A DNA stretch of 64,000 nucleotides from Streptomyces sp. 7-21. GTDB lineage: Bacteria; Actinomycetota; Actinomycetes; Streptomycetales; Streptomycetaceae. The notes below the pieces were generated by a model that searched no databases, was not told the origin of the DNA, and saw only the letters and a program-made list of their open reading frames with translations. The stretch is from contig NZ_JAERRL010000007.1 in the NCBI RefSeq assembly GCF_016741785.1, forward strand, positions 1 to 64,000, given 5' to 3'. Each line of letters starts with the position of its first letter. The first letter of the stretch is position 1. Below, piece after piece: positions 17,362 to 25,444 of this stretch. The position numbers and the translations under genes are program-made.

Positions 17362-18239
17362 CGGCTCAGTTCCTCCAGCGCGGCGTGGACCTGCTCGGTG
17401 GTGGGCACTTTGTGGTGCCACTCCGCTCGGTCCTCGATGAACGACACGCCCTTGCCCTTGACGGTGCGGGCGATGACGGCGACGGGCCGGCCCGTGGTGG
17501 AGGGCCGGAGGGCGGACAGCAGGGCGGCGTGGTCGTGGCCGTCGGCCTCGCGGGTTTCCCAGCCGAAGCTGGCCCACTTGTCCGCCAGGGGTTCCAGCCG
17601 CGTGGTCTGCTCGGTCCGGTCGCCCTGCTGCAGGCCGTTGCGGTCGACGATGGCGGTGAGGGAGTCCAGGCCGTGGTGGGCGGCGGTCATGGCGGCCTCC
17701 CAGTTGCTGCCCTCCTGCAGCTCGCCGTCGCCGAGGACGACGAAGGTCCGGTAGGAGCGGCCGGAGAGGCGGGCGGCGAGGGCGCAGCCGACGGCGACGG
17801 GGAATCCGTGGCCGAGCGGCCCGGTGTTCGTCTCCACGCCGGGTACCTTCCTGCGGTTCGGGTGGCCGTTGAGGGGGGAGAGCGGTGCCATGAACGCGGA
17901 CAGCTCGGACCGGGGGAAGTAGCCGCAGTGGGCGAGCGTGGCGTACAGGGAGGCCGCGCAGTGGCCTTTGCTGAGGATGAAGCGGTCGCGGTCGGGGTCA
18001 TCGGGGCGTGCCGGGTCGTTGCCGAGCACGCCGCCGAACAGGGTGACGAGGATGTCGGTCACCGACATGTCGCCGCCGATGTGGCCCATGCCCGCGCGGT
18101 CGATCATGGTTACGACGCTGCGTCGCACCTCGGTGGCGAGCCGCTCGAGATCGCGGGCCTGGCCGGGCAGGTCGGCGTCGGCGAGCTGGTGTCGCCAGGT
18201 GCGGAACCGTTCGGCTGCGGCGGGATCTGCACTGAGCAT
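17358..18239 (-). CDS. Transketolase N-terminal subunit (split transketolase, ThDP-binding domain)
   Basis: This 293-residue protein is the PP half of transketolase. GDGELQEGSNWEAA begins the ThDP/Mg2+ motif. The catalytic histidine regions GMGHIGGDMS and LSKGHCAASLY are present. Start 18239 is chosen because AAGGA lies nine bases upstream; the longer frame has no such site and would overlap the control region. It is the first gene of the operon and overlaps the C-terminal subunit by four bases. The complex should transfer a two-carbon unit from the operon's ketose phosphate to an aldose phosphate. Confidence 0.92.
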   Translation of the reverse strand: MLSADPAAAERFRTWRHQLADADLPGQARDLERLATEVRRSVVTMIDRAGMGHIGGDMSVTDILVTLFGGVLGNDPARPDDPDRDRFILSKGHCAASLYATLAHCGYFPRSELSAFMAPLSPLNGHPNRRKVPGVETNTGPLGHGFPVAVGCALAARLSGRSYRTFVVLGDGELQEGSNWEAAMTAAHHGLDSLTAIVDRNGLQQGDRTEQTTRLEPLADKWASFGWETREADGHDHAALLSALRPSTTGRPVAVIARTVKGKGVSFIEDRAEWHHKVPTTEQVHAALEELSR

Positions 18240-18308
18240 CTTGGAACGTCCTTGGATTGCGCTGATCCGCCGGCCCGGCAGGGGGCACGGGGCGCGGATC
18301 ACAAAGAA

Positions 18309-18326
18309 AGTGAATATCTATTCACT
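18309..18326. promoter_or_regulatory. Candidate operator: perfect 8-bp inverted repeat
   Basis: AGTGAATA, a TC spacer and TATTCACT form an 18-base perfect inverted repeat 69 bases before the first gene of the polyol operon. It lies in an AT-rich island. No other regulator gene is close, so the operon's SorC protein is the natural candidate to bind it. The rest of the gap 18240-18710 is GC-rich and shows no gene. Confidence 0.6.
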
Positions 18327-18710
18327 AGTGGTTTTTGATGCGGCTCAATGTAGGGCGCTGCGCGGCCGAAGGTCAATGGATGTGCGGCATCCGGAGCGAG
18401 CCAGCCAGTCGGCCCCGGCCAGGGGCAGCCAGAAGCCCTCTGCATTCCCGTTTGCCCCGCATATCACCGCTCTCCCCCATCCGGCGCCCCGGCTCCGGGG
18501 CGCCTGGCGGCGTGTCCGGTCCGGGCAGCCGAGCCTCCGACCCGGTGGGGCACCCGGTACGGGGCGCCCGGCGGCGTGTGTTCCCGCATTAACACCACCT
18601 GACGGTCTCAGTCAGTAGCCGGACGGTCACGATCCGGGGGCGCCGTCGGCGGCGGGTTGGCGGAGACAGCCGGGCTGGGCGAGGCTGGGCCCGGGAGCGG
18701 AGGGATGCGC

Positions 18711-19535
18711 GTGAGCAGCCTGGTCGTCGTCGGCGTGGACGGGTCCCGGTGGAGCGATGCCGCGGTCGTGCAGGCCGCGCGGGAGGCGGCGTGGCGGCGC
18801 GCGCGGCTGCATCTGGTGCACGTCGTCCCCCGGCCCGTGAGTGCCGTGGGGGTGCCGTCGCTGGATCTGGCGCCGCTGCGGCGGCTGACCCGCCAGGCCG
18901 CCGCGCTCGCGCAGGAGGCGGCACCGGGGATCGAGGTCTCCGAGACGGTGGAGGCCGGTGCCACGGTGCCCGTGCTGGCGCGGGAGGCGCGCGGTGCCGG
19001 TCTGGTGGTCACCGGCAGCCGGGGCATGGGCGGATTCACCGGCATGCTGCTGGGCTCCACGGCGGAGTCGCTGTCCGCTCACAGCGAGTGCCCGGTGATG
19101 GTGGTCCGCGGCGACACCGAGCACGCCGGGCCGGTCGTGCTGGGGGCCGACGGTTCACGCAGCGGGGAGTGGGCGGTGGAGTTCGCCTTCGCCGAGGCGG
19201 CGCTGCGCGGCGCCGGGCTGGTTGCCGTGCACGCCTGGTCGCCGGAGGGAAAGGCACCGGAGCGACGGGACGAGGAGGCCGCCGAGCGGCTGCTGACCCG
19301 GGTGGTCGCGAGCCGGCGCGAGCGCTATCCGGAGGTGGCGGTCACGCGGGAAGTGGTCCGCGGTGAGCCCCGCCAGACGCTGATCGGCGCAAGCGCGGCG
19401 GCGCAGCTGGTGGTCGTCGGCGCCAGGGGCGGGGGCGGGTTCCTCAGGCAGCTCCTGGGGTCGGTGAGCAAGGCGCTGCTGCACCACGCGCACTGTCCGG
19501 TCGCCGTGGTGCGGAATCCCCGGGCGTCCGGCTGA
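18711..19535 (+). CDS. Universal stress protein, tandem UspA domains
   Basis: This 274-residue protein has two UspA domains, each with the ATP-binding signature: TGSRGMGGFTGMLLGST in the first and VGARGGGGFLRQLLGS in the second. Such proteins are common in Streptomyces and respond to hypoxia or stress. The start is GTG 18711, six bases after GGAGGG. The in-frame ATG at 18705 directly abuts that site and is less likely. It stands alone between two intergenic regions. Confidence 0.9.
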   Translation: MSSLVVVGVDGSRWSDAAVVQAAREAAWRRARLHLVHVVPRPVSAVGVPSLDLAPLRRLTRQAAALAQEAAPGIEVSETVEAGATVPVLAREARGAGLVVTGSRGMGGFTGMLLGSTAESLSAHSECPVMVVRGDTEHAGPVVLGADGSRSGEWAVEFAFAEAALRGAGLVAVHAWSPEGKAPERRDEEAAERLLTRVVASRRERYPEVAVTREVVRGEPRQTLIGASAAAQLVVVGARGGGGFLRQLLGSVSKALLHHAHCPVAVVRNPRASG

Positions 19536-19905
19536 CGGCGGCCGCGGCGTGGCGGGCGCCGCCGGGTGCCGATACGTCGCGTACGGCTGCGGCTGCGCAC
19601 CGCAGGCAAGGGGGCGGGATACTCCTCACGGTGCGTGCAAGCGGGCACTCCGGTCGGTGACGGCGCGCGGGGCGGGGTGTGAGGCCGCGCACGGGACGCG
19701 CGTCACATCCGAAGGCCGGTAGGAGCGGGTGAGGGTGCGGCTGCCCAGGCGGGACGGGGCGGGGCGGCAGACGGGGGCGGCGGGCTACGAAGCGGCTTCG
19801 CAGACGGCGGTTTTCCGGTGGCGGCACGCCGGTTCCCACACTGGGCCAGGCCGCACCACGGCGGCACCACTCCCCCAGCAGTCGTGAGGATCGAGGTACG
19901 CCTTT
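19536..19905 (+). other. Intergenic region before the transglycosylase gene
   Basis: This 370-base GC-rich stretch has no convincing gene. Streptomyces cell-wall hydrolase genes are often controlled by c-di-AMP riboswitches, but the expected conserved blocks could not be lined up here. A short hairpin (CGAAGC / GCTTCG) occurs near 19787. GAGG lies upstream of the next ATG. Confidence 0.4.
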
Positions 19906-20676
19906 ATGACCGCCACCACCGGCACCCGCCGCGCCACGACCCGTTCGGTCGCCCTGGCGAGCGCCGCCGTCGCCGGCGTCGCGGCCCTGGCACTGCCTTT
20001 CGCCCCTGTGGCCGCCGCTGACGACGCGCACCACGGTTCCGCTCCGGCGGCCGAACGCGCCGACGCTCCGGCCGCCGCTACCCCGCGGGCTTCCGAGATC
20101 GTCTACGGCAAGACAGCCTCGCTTGGCGGCGACGACCGCGACGACGCCGGGCAGGAGAGCCAGGACAAGCAGGACGGCGACGGGCACGGGGAGCGTTCCG
20201 GCCGGGACGGCCACGGCAGCGACCGGGACCGCGGCCACGGCTCTGGGTCCTCCCAGGAGCGGCACGAGGACCGGGGCCGCGGTGCCCGGTACCACGAGGA
20301 CGGCACGCTGATCACCGTGGAGCGCCACCAGCAGCCCGAGCCGCAGCCCGCTTCCCGGGAGCAGATCGACCGCTGGATCGACCAGGCCCTGGAGATCATG
20401 GACGAGCACGGCATCCCGGGCTCCTACGAGGGCATCTACCGCAACCTGATGCGCGAGTCCAGCGGTGATCCGCTGACGATCAACCTGTGGGACTCGAACG
20501 CGCACAAGAACATCCCGTCCAAGGGGCTGCTCCAGGTGATCGAGCCGACGTTCGAGCAGTACCACGTCGAGGGCACCAGCACGGACATCTACGACCCGGT
20601 CGCCAACATCGTGGCCGCCTGTAACTACGCGGCCGACCGGTACGGCTCCATGGACAACGTCGACAGCGCCTACTGA
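19906..20676 (+). CDS. Secreted transglycosylase, SLT domain
   Basis: This 256-residue secreted protein has a signal peptide (about 1-38, ending near VAAAD). A charged, low-complexity linker rich in Asp, Gly, His and Arg follows (about 75-150), then a C-terminal SLT-type lytic domain (about 155-256). The likely catalytic glutamate is in MRESSGDP, and KGLLQVIEPTFEQY is typical of the fold. It should cleave peptidoglycan glycan strands outside the cell. The His/Asp-rich linker may bind metal or cell wall; this is inference. A strong terminator follows at 20730. Confidence 0.86.
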   Translation: MTATTGTRRATTRSVALASAAVAGVAALALPFAPVAAADDAHHGSAPAAERADAPAAATPRASEIVYGKTASLGGDDRDDAGQESQDKQDGDGHGERSGRDGHGSDRDRGHGSGSSQERHEDRGRGARYHEDGTLITVERHQQPEPQPASREQIDRWIDQALEIMDEHGIPGSYEGIYRNLMRESSGDPLTINLWDSNAHKNIPSKGLLQVIEPTFEQYHVEGTSTDIYDPVANIVAACNYAADRYGSMDNVDSAY

Positions 20677-20729
20677 CAGTGCTGACAGCGCTCTGCTGAC
20701 GGCGCTTGCGGGGCGGCACCGCCGCCCGC

Positions 20730-20772
20730 AGCCCGTGGCTTCCCGTGCCTGTGGCGCGGGAAGCCACGGGCT
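20730..20772. terminator. Strong GC-rich terminator hairpin
   Basis: A perfect 16-bp inverted repeat starts AGCCCGTGGC and has an 11-base loop. It lies 54 bases after the transglycosylase stop and about 155 bases before the AfsR-like gene. It separates the two co-directional genes. Confidence 0.8.
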
Positions 20773-20926
20773 TCGTGCTGTCCGCCCGCGCTCCCGCGCC
20801 CGCTGCCGCGTCCCCGCCGTGCCGTCTGCTGTGCCGTTTGCACTGTCGCGCCGGGCCGCTGGCCCGCTCGCCGGGGCGGGGCGATGGTGGGGCGGGACGT
20901 CGGCGTTCGGGGAAACGGGGGCGGTC

Positions 20927-22867
20927 ATGGAGTTCCAGGTGCTGGGAGGCCTCGGGATTCGGCGTGAGGGACGGTTCACGGAGCTGTCCGGACGGCTGCA
21001 GCGCACACTGTTCGCCATGCTGCTGGAGCGGGCGGGGCAGCCGGTGCCGGTGGATGTGCTCACCGATGCGCTGTGGGGAGCGCAGCCGGTTCCCCGGGCG
21101 GGGCAGAAGCTCCAGGTCCATGCGCACCGGCTGCGCCGGCTGCTCGGGGAGCCGGAGCGGCTGTCGTTCACCGGAGGCGGGTACCGGCTGCGGGTACTGC
21201 CGGGAGAGCTGGATGCGCAGCGGTTCGAGACGCTGGTCGCGGAAGCGGTGCGCGCCACCGGGCGGGAGCCGCGCGGTACGGCGCAGTCACTGCGTGAGGC
21301 GCTGGCCCTGTGGCAGGGGACGCCGCTGGGTGACCTGGAGGTGCCGGTGCTGGCCGACTGGGCGCACCGGTTGTCGGAGTGCCGCCTGACCGCGCTGGAG
21401 ACGCTGTACCAGGCGGAGCTGGCCGCGGGCCGGGAGGCGGAGGTCGCCGGCGAGCTGGCTGGTCTGGTGCGTGCGCACCCGCTGCGGGAGCGGTTTCACG
21501 GCCTGCTGATGACGGCGCTGTACCGGGCGGGGCGGCCCGCTGACGCGCTGGCCGCTTACCGGGCGGCGCGCGAGGTGCTGGCCAGTGAGCTGGGGCTGGA
21601 GCCGGGCCCGGCCCTGCGCGGTCTGCAGCGGCGGATGCTGGCCGGAGCGCCGGTGGGGCCGGACGGCGGCACCCCCGCGGGGGCGTGCCCGCCGGCGCAG
21701 CTGCCCGTCAGGGTGCGGGGGTTTACCGGCCGGGAGGCGGAGCTCGCGGAGCTGGACCGGCTGCTGCTGGCCGGGGGGCCGGGGGCGGTCGCGGTGGTGG
21801 CGGGGACGGCCGGGGCGGGGAAGACGGCGCTGGCGGTGCACTGGGCGCACCGGGCGCGGGCGCGGTTTCCGGACGGCCAGCTGTACGTGGATCTGGGCGG
21901 CTACGGTCCCGGCCGCCCGGCCGGGCCGGAGGAGGCCCTGGCGGGGCTGCTGCGGGGGCTGGGGGTGGACGGCGCCGCGATGCCGCCGGGGAGGGACGAG
22001 CGCGCGGCGCGGTTCCGCTCACTGGTGGACCGGCGCCGTCTGCTGGTGCTGCTGGACAACGCCCGCAGCGCCGAGCAGGTGCGGCCGCTGCTGCCTGGCG
22101 GCACGTCGTGCGTGACGCTGGTGACCAGCCGTGACGCGCTGGCCGGGCTGGTTGCCCGGGAGGGGGCCCACCGGATCTGCCTGGACAGGCTGCCCGCCGG
22201 GGATGCCCGGGCGCTGCTGCGCGCGCTGGCGGGTGAGCGCGCGGCGGCCGAGCCCGCTGCGGCGGGGGCGCTGGCCGAGCGGTGCGCTCGGCTGCCGCTG
22301 GCGCTGCGGGTCGCCGCGGAGCTGGTGCGGTCGCGGCCGGCGGGCGGGGTCGCGGCGCTGGCGGCGGAGCTGGCGCGCGCGGAGGAGGCGCTGGATCTGC
22401 TGGATGCCGGGGGCGACCCCCGTTCGGCGGTGCGGTCGGTGTTCTGGTGGTCCTACCGGGTGCTGGACCCCGCGGCGGCCCGGGTGTTCCGGCTGCTGGG
22501 GCTGCTGCCCGGAGAGGGGGCGGACGTGCGCGCCGTGGCGGCACTGGCCGGGAGCGGGCCGCGCGAGACCCGGCGGGTGCTCGGGGCGCTGCTGCGTGCG
22601 CATCTGGTGGAGCGGACCGCCGCCGGCCGGTTCCGGGTGCACGGACTGCTGCGGGCGTACGCCGCTGAACTCGCCGGTGCGGCCGGTGAGCGGGAGGCGG
22701 CGCTGGAACGGCTGCGGGATCACGACCGGGCCGCCGCGGCGGGGGCTGACGCGGGGGTGCCGGGCGGGTACGGCCGGGTCACCGGCGTCTGCCGCGGCGA
22801 GGCGTTCCGCTGGCCGGGCGGCGGGCGAGCGGCCGTGCTGGCGGCGGCGCGGGATGCGGGGGCCTGA
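20927..22867 (+). CDS. AfsR/SARP-family transcriptional regulator, short form
   Basis: This 646-residue regulator has a SARP DNA-binding winged helix (about 1-92) and a bacterial transcriptional activation domain (about 97-240). An NB-ARC ATPase follows, with P-loop GTAGAGKT at 293-300 and LLVLLDNA as Walker B. A winged-helix segment then runs to about residue 585. Full AfsR proteins have TPR repeats after this; here only a short, low-complexity tail remains, so the signal-sensing part seems lost. Start ATG 20927 begins MEFQVLGGLGI, the usual SARP N-terminus. It may activate one of the nearby biosynthetic operons; no target repeats were identified. Confidence 0.85.
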   Translation: MEFQVLGGLGIRREGRFTELSGRLQRTLFAMLLERAGQPVPVDVLTDALWGAQPVPRAGQKLQVHAHRLRRLLGEPERLSFTGGGYRLRVLPGELDAQRFETLVAEAVRATGREPRGTAQSLREALALWQGTPLGDLEVPVLADWAHRLSECRLTALETLYQAELAAGREAEVAGELAGLVRAHPLRERFHGLLMTALYRAGRPADALAAYRAAREVLASELGLEPGPALRGLQRRMLAGAPVGPDGGTPAGACPPAQLPVRVRGFTGREAELAELDRLLLAGGPGAVAVVAGTAGAGKTALAVHWAHRARARFPDGQLYVDLGGYGPGRPAGPEEALAGLLRGLGVDGAAMPPGRDERAARFRSLVDRRRLLVLLDNARSAEQVRPLLPGGTSCVTLVTSRDALAGLVAREGAHRICLDRLPAGDARALLRALAGERAAAEPAAAGALAERCARLPLALRVAAELVRSRPAGGVAALAAELARAEEALDLLDAGGDPRSAVRSVFWWSYRVLDPAAARVFRLLGLLPGEGADVRAVAALAGSGPRETRRVLGALLRAHLVERTAAGRFRVHGLLRAYAAELAGAAGEREAALERLRDHDRAAAAGADAGVPGGYGRVTGVCRGEAFRWPGGGRAAVLAAARDAGA

Positions 22868-22911
22868 GAAGCGGGCCGTGCGCCGGGGACGGCCGCCAAG
22901 CGGGAGGGAGG

Positions 22912-22949
22912 CCCGGCACGCGCCGCGGGAGGGAGCGAGGCGTGCCGGG
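22912..22949. terminator. Terminator between convergent genes
   Basis: A perfect 10-bp inverted repeat (CCCGGCACGC / GCGTGCCGGG) with an 18-base loop lies between the AfsR-like gene and the convergent small secreted protein gene. It could serve both directions. Confidence 0.6.
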
Positions 22950-22978
22950 GGCTTCGGTGTGCCGGTGCCGCGGCGGCG

Positions 22979-23284
22979 TCAATAGATGTTGACGTATCCC
23001 CACCAGCCGTCGGCCGAGGACGCGCAGTAGCCCTCGACGGCGGGGGTGGCCGCCACGTGGGCGGCGACGCCGTCGGCGCACGCCACCGCGTCCGGGTACC
23101 AGGACAGGCAGCGGAAGCCGGGCTGCGGCGCCGGCTCGTTGCCCGGGCAGGACATCGGCGTGACGTCGGCGGGCGCGGAAGCCGCGGCGGCGGACGGGGC
23201 GAAGGCGAGCGCGCCGCCCAGGGCAGTGGCCGCCACGACGCCCGCGGTGGCGACGGCGCGCTGGGTGAAGGTCTTCAGGGTCAT
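22979..23284 (-). CDS. Small secreted protein with four cysteines
   Basis: This 101-residue protein has a clear signal peptide (about 1-37, hydrophobic core then APSAAAASA). The mature part of about 64 residues contains four cysteines, in MSCPGNE, FRCLSWY, VACADGV and GYCASS, which can form two disulfides. AGGAG precedes the ATG. I do not recognise the family. The small disulfide-bonded mature domain could be an extracellular inhibitor or binding protein; nothing in the sequence proves this. Confidence 0.72.
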   Translation of the reverse strand: MTLKTFTQRAVATAGVVAATALGGALAFAPSAAAASAPADVTPMSCPGNEPAPQPGFRCLSWYPDAVACADGVAAHVAATPAVEGYCASSADGWWGYVNIY

Positions 23285-23415
23285 GACTGCTTTCTCCTGT
23301 GATCGCCGTGCTGACGGGCTGCCAGCAGGCGCCGGACGGTCTGTCAGCGTCAGCCTGGCGGGCGGGGATGACGCCTGGCTGACGGTCCGCTGACCGCGGC
23401 GCGGGCGGGGCCCGG

Positions 23416-23883
23416 TCAGGGGCGGGAGTCGTCGGCGGGCGTCAGGACGTGGGTGGCGGTCTGCTGGTAGATCACTGAGCTGCGGAAGGTCATGACCTCG
23501 CGCCGGGCGCTGACGCGGTCCATGAGGAAGGCGTGCAGGCGCTCGATGTCGCGGACGGCGACGTGGATCACGATGTCGTCGTCCCCGGAGACGACGAAGA
23601 CGGACAGCACCTCGGTGAGCTGGGACAGGTAGTCCTGGAACCCGGTGATGACCTCGCGGCTGAGCGGGCGGAGGCGTGCGAAGACAAGCGCCTGGAGGTT
23701 GCGGCCGAGGGCGCGGGGGTCGACGGCGGCGTGGTAGCCGGTGATGACGCCGCGGGCGCGCAGGGCGCGGACCCGTTCCAGGCAGGTGGAGGGGGCGACG
23801 CCGACGAGGCGGGCGAGTTCGCGGTTGGTGAGCCGTGCGTCCCGCTGGAGATAGGCCAGGATCGCCGAATCTGTGTCGTCCAT
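23416..23883 (-). CDS. Lrp/AsnC family transcriptional regulator
   Basis: This 155-residue protein has an N-terminal helix-turn-helix (MDDTDSAILAYLQRD ... VAPSTCLERVRAL) and a C-terminal RAM/AsnC ligand-binding domain. Start 23883 is chosen because GGAGAAGG lies upstream and it matches the family N-terminus. It is divergent from the methyltransferase gene, with about 105 bases between starts, and may regulate it and itself in response to an amino acid. Confidence 0.93.
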   Translation of the reverse strand: MDDTDSAILAYLQRDARLTNRELARLVGVAPSTCLERVRALRARGVITGYHAAVDPRALGRNLQALVFARLRPLSREVITGFQDYLSQLTEVLSVFVVSGDDDIVIHVAVRDIERLHAFLMDRVSARREVMTFRSSVIYQQTATHVLTPADDSRP

Positions 23884-23989
23884 GGTCGCCTTCTCCCGGG
23901 TCGTGCCGAACGTCGTTCGGGGATCCGCCCATTGTGCCGGATCTTGATCTACATTCGCTGTGCGCTGCCGCACACGGAGAGGATGCGCG

Positions 23990-24781
23990 ATGACGAGTCC
24001 CGCCCAGGGCCAGGTGACGACCGCGGTGGAGCACTACGACCGGCTGCTCGCCGAGCACTACACGTGGATGCTGGGCGGGGACATCCCGGCGCTGGCCCGG
24101 GCGCAGCGGGCGGAGTTCGCGCGGATGGGGGTGGAGCCCGGGGCGGCGGGGAGGGTCGCCGTGGATCTGGGGTGCGGGCCGGGGCACGCGAGCCTGGCGC
24201 TGGCCGGGCTGGGGTTCGACCCGGTGCTGGCGGTGGACCTGAGCCAGCCGCTGCTGGACGAGGTTGCGCAGCACGCGGCGGGGCTGGCGGCGGTGCGGCC
24301 GGTGCGGGCGGATATCAGGACGGCGCTGCGGGAGCTGGTCGCGCCGGGGTCAGCGGGGGCGGTGGTGTGCCTGGGGGACACGCTGACGCACCTGCCGACG
24401 CGGGGGGACGTGGCGGCGCTGGTGCGGGATATCGCGGCGGCGCTCGCGCCCGGCGGGGTGGCGGTGCTCGCCTACCGGGACCTGTCGCGGCCGCTGACGG
24501 GGACCGACCGGTTCGTTCCGGTGCGGACCAGCGAGGACCGCATCATGACGTGTTTCCTGGAGTATCCGGACGACTTCGGCGACTACACGGTGGTGGTGCA
24601 CGACCTGGTGCACCAGCGGCGCGGTCCGGACTGGACGCTGCGGGCCGGCAGCTACCGCAAGCTGCGCCTGGCGCACGCGTGGGTGCTGAGCCAGTGCCTG
24701 TCGGCGGGACTGCGGCTGGTACGGGAGAGCGCGGAGGACGGGACGTGGACGGTGGTGCTGCGGCGTGACGGCCGCGGCTGA
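23990..24781 (+). CDS. Class I SAM-dependent methyltransferase
   Basis: This 263-residue protein has the SAM-binding motif VDLGCGPGHASLAL near residue 58 and an acidic residue in AVDLSQPLLD. It is a small-molecule-type methyltransferase of unknown substrate. The start is ATG 23990, preceded by GAGAGG. Its divergent Lrp-family neighbour suggests control by an amino acid or related metabolite. Confidence 0.87.
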   Translation: MTSPAQGQVTTAVEHYDRLLAEHYTWMLGGDIPALARAQRAEFARMGVEPGAAGRVAVDLGCGPGHASLALAGLGFDPVLAVDLSQPLLDEVAQHAAGLAAVRPVRADIRTALRELVAPGSAGAVVCLGDTLTHLPTRGDVAALVRDIAAALAPGGVAVLAYRDLSRPLTGTDRFVPVRTSEDRIMTCFLEYPDDFGDYTVVVHDLVHQRRGPDWTLRAGSYRKLRLAHAWVLSQCLSAGLRLVRESAEDGTWTVVLRRDGRG

Positions 24782-24787
24782 CGGCCT

Positions 24788-24839
24788 ACCGCGCCCGGCC
24801 CCCGGCTGGCGGCGGGCGGGGGCCGCTGGGCGGCGCGGT
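24788..24839. terminator. Terminator between convergent genes
   Basis: ACCGCGCC and GGCGCGGT pair as an outer 8-bp stem, and CGGCCCCC / GGGGGCCG as an inner stem. It lies between the methyltransferase stop and the stop of the Tpg-like gene. Confidence 0.55.
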
Positions 24840-24850
24840 GGCGCCGCGGG

Positions 24851-25444
24851 TCACAGGCCGAAGCCGACGCTGGAGACGTAGGAGTAGGAGTCGTACTCGG
24901 AGCCGAGGTCGTAGATGATGTCGTCCCAGGCGGCATCCAGGAGTTCGCTGTTGCCGGTGAGCCAGCCGTCGATGATGTCGTCCCAGATGCGGTGGCCGCG
25001 GACGGTGATCCGGCGGACGGTCAGGTCACGGGCGTGGCCCGGAAAGTCGCGCCGCACCTGCTCCTGGTCGACGGGGTGGATCTCGATGCGGGTGCCGCGC
25101 TCGGCCAGGCGGCGCTTCCAGGTGGCGGCGAGGCGGCGGCGGCGCAGGTCCCAGTAAGCGGCGTCGATCCGGCGCAGGTTCTGGCGTGACGGGACGCGTT
25201 CCGCGGCGAGCCAGGCGAACAGGGTACGGCGGGTGACGGAGATCCCGGCGCGTTCCATGGCGGCGTACCCGGCCGCTGAGGCGGTGAGGTAGCGCAGCCG
25301 GGCTGCCAGGCCGCGTTCGCTCTCGACCGGTGAGGTGATGCCGGTGACCTGGCGGTTCATCTCCCGCTCGAGGGCGACCCAGCCGGGGACGCCGTGGGCG
25401 CCGTAGTAGCCGAAGCCGTCGCGGCTTCCCCACCGGCCCGCCAT
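24851..25444 (-). CDS. Putative terminal-protein-like DNA-binding protein (Tpg-like), hypothetical
   Basis: This 197-residue protein is basic in its first two thirds. It has a helix-turn-helix-like region (AGISVTRRTLFAWLAAERVP, about 66-85) followed by Arg/Trp-rich helices (DLRRRRLAATWKRRLAERG). A strand RRITVRG and an acidic, Tyr-rich C-terminus follow. Size and order of parts recall Streptomyces telomere terminal proteins, which have about 185 residues, an HTH, a basic helix and a beta-rich C-terminus. Its ATG overlaps the upstream stop as TGATG, the same tap-tpg order known from linear replicons. Identity is an inference from architecture and context, not clear sequence similarity. Confidence 0.5.
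   Translation of the reverse strand: MAGRWGSRDGFGYYGAHGVPGWVALEREMNRQVTGITSPVESERGLAARLRYLTASAAGYAAMERAGISVTRRTLFAWLAAERVPSRQNLRRIDAAYWDLRRRRLAATWKRRLAERGTRIEIHPVDQEQVRRDFPGHARDLTVRRITVRGHRIWDDIIDGWLTGNSELLDAAWDDIIYDLGSEYDSYSYVSSVGFGL

Noticed and set aside
19536..19905. Possible c-di-AMP riboswitch before the transglycosylase gene
   Set aside because: Expected from Streptomyces biology, but the conserved ydaO-type blocks could not be aligned to this sequence.
19444..21258. 604-codon minus-strand open frame
   Set aside because: It is antisense to the transglycosylase and AfsR-like genes and has no recognisable domain.
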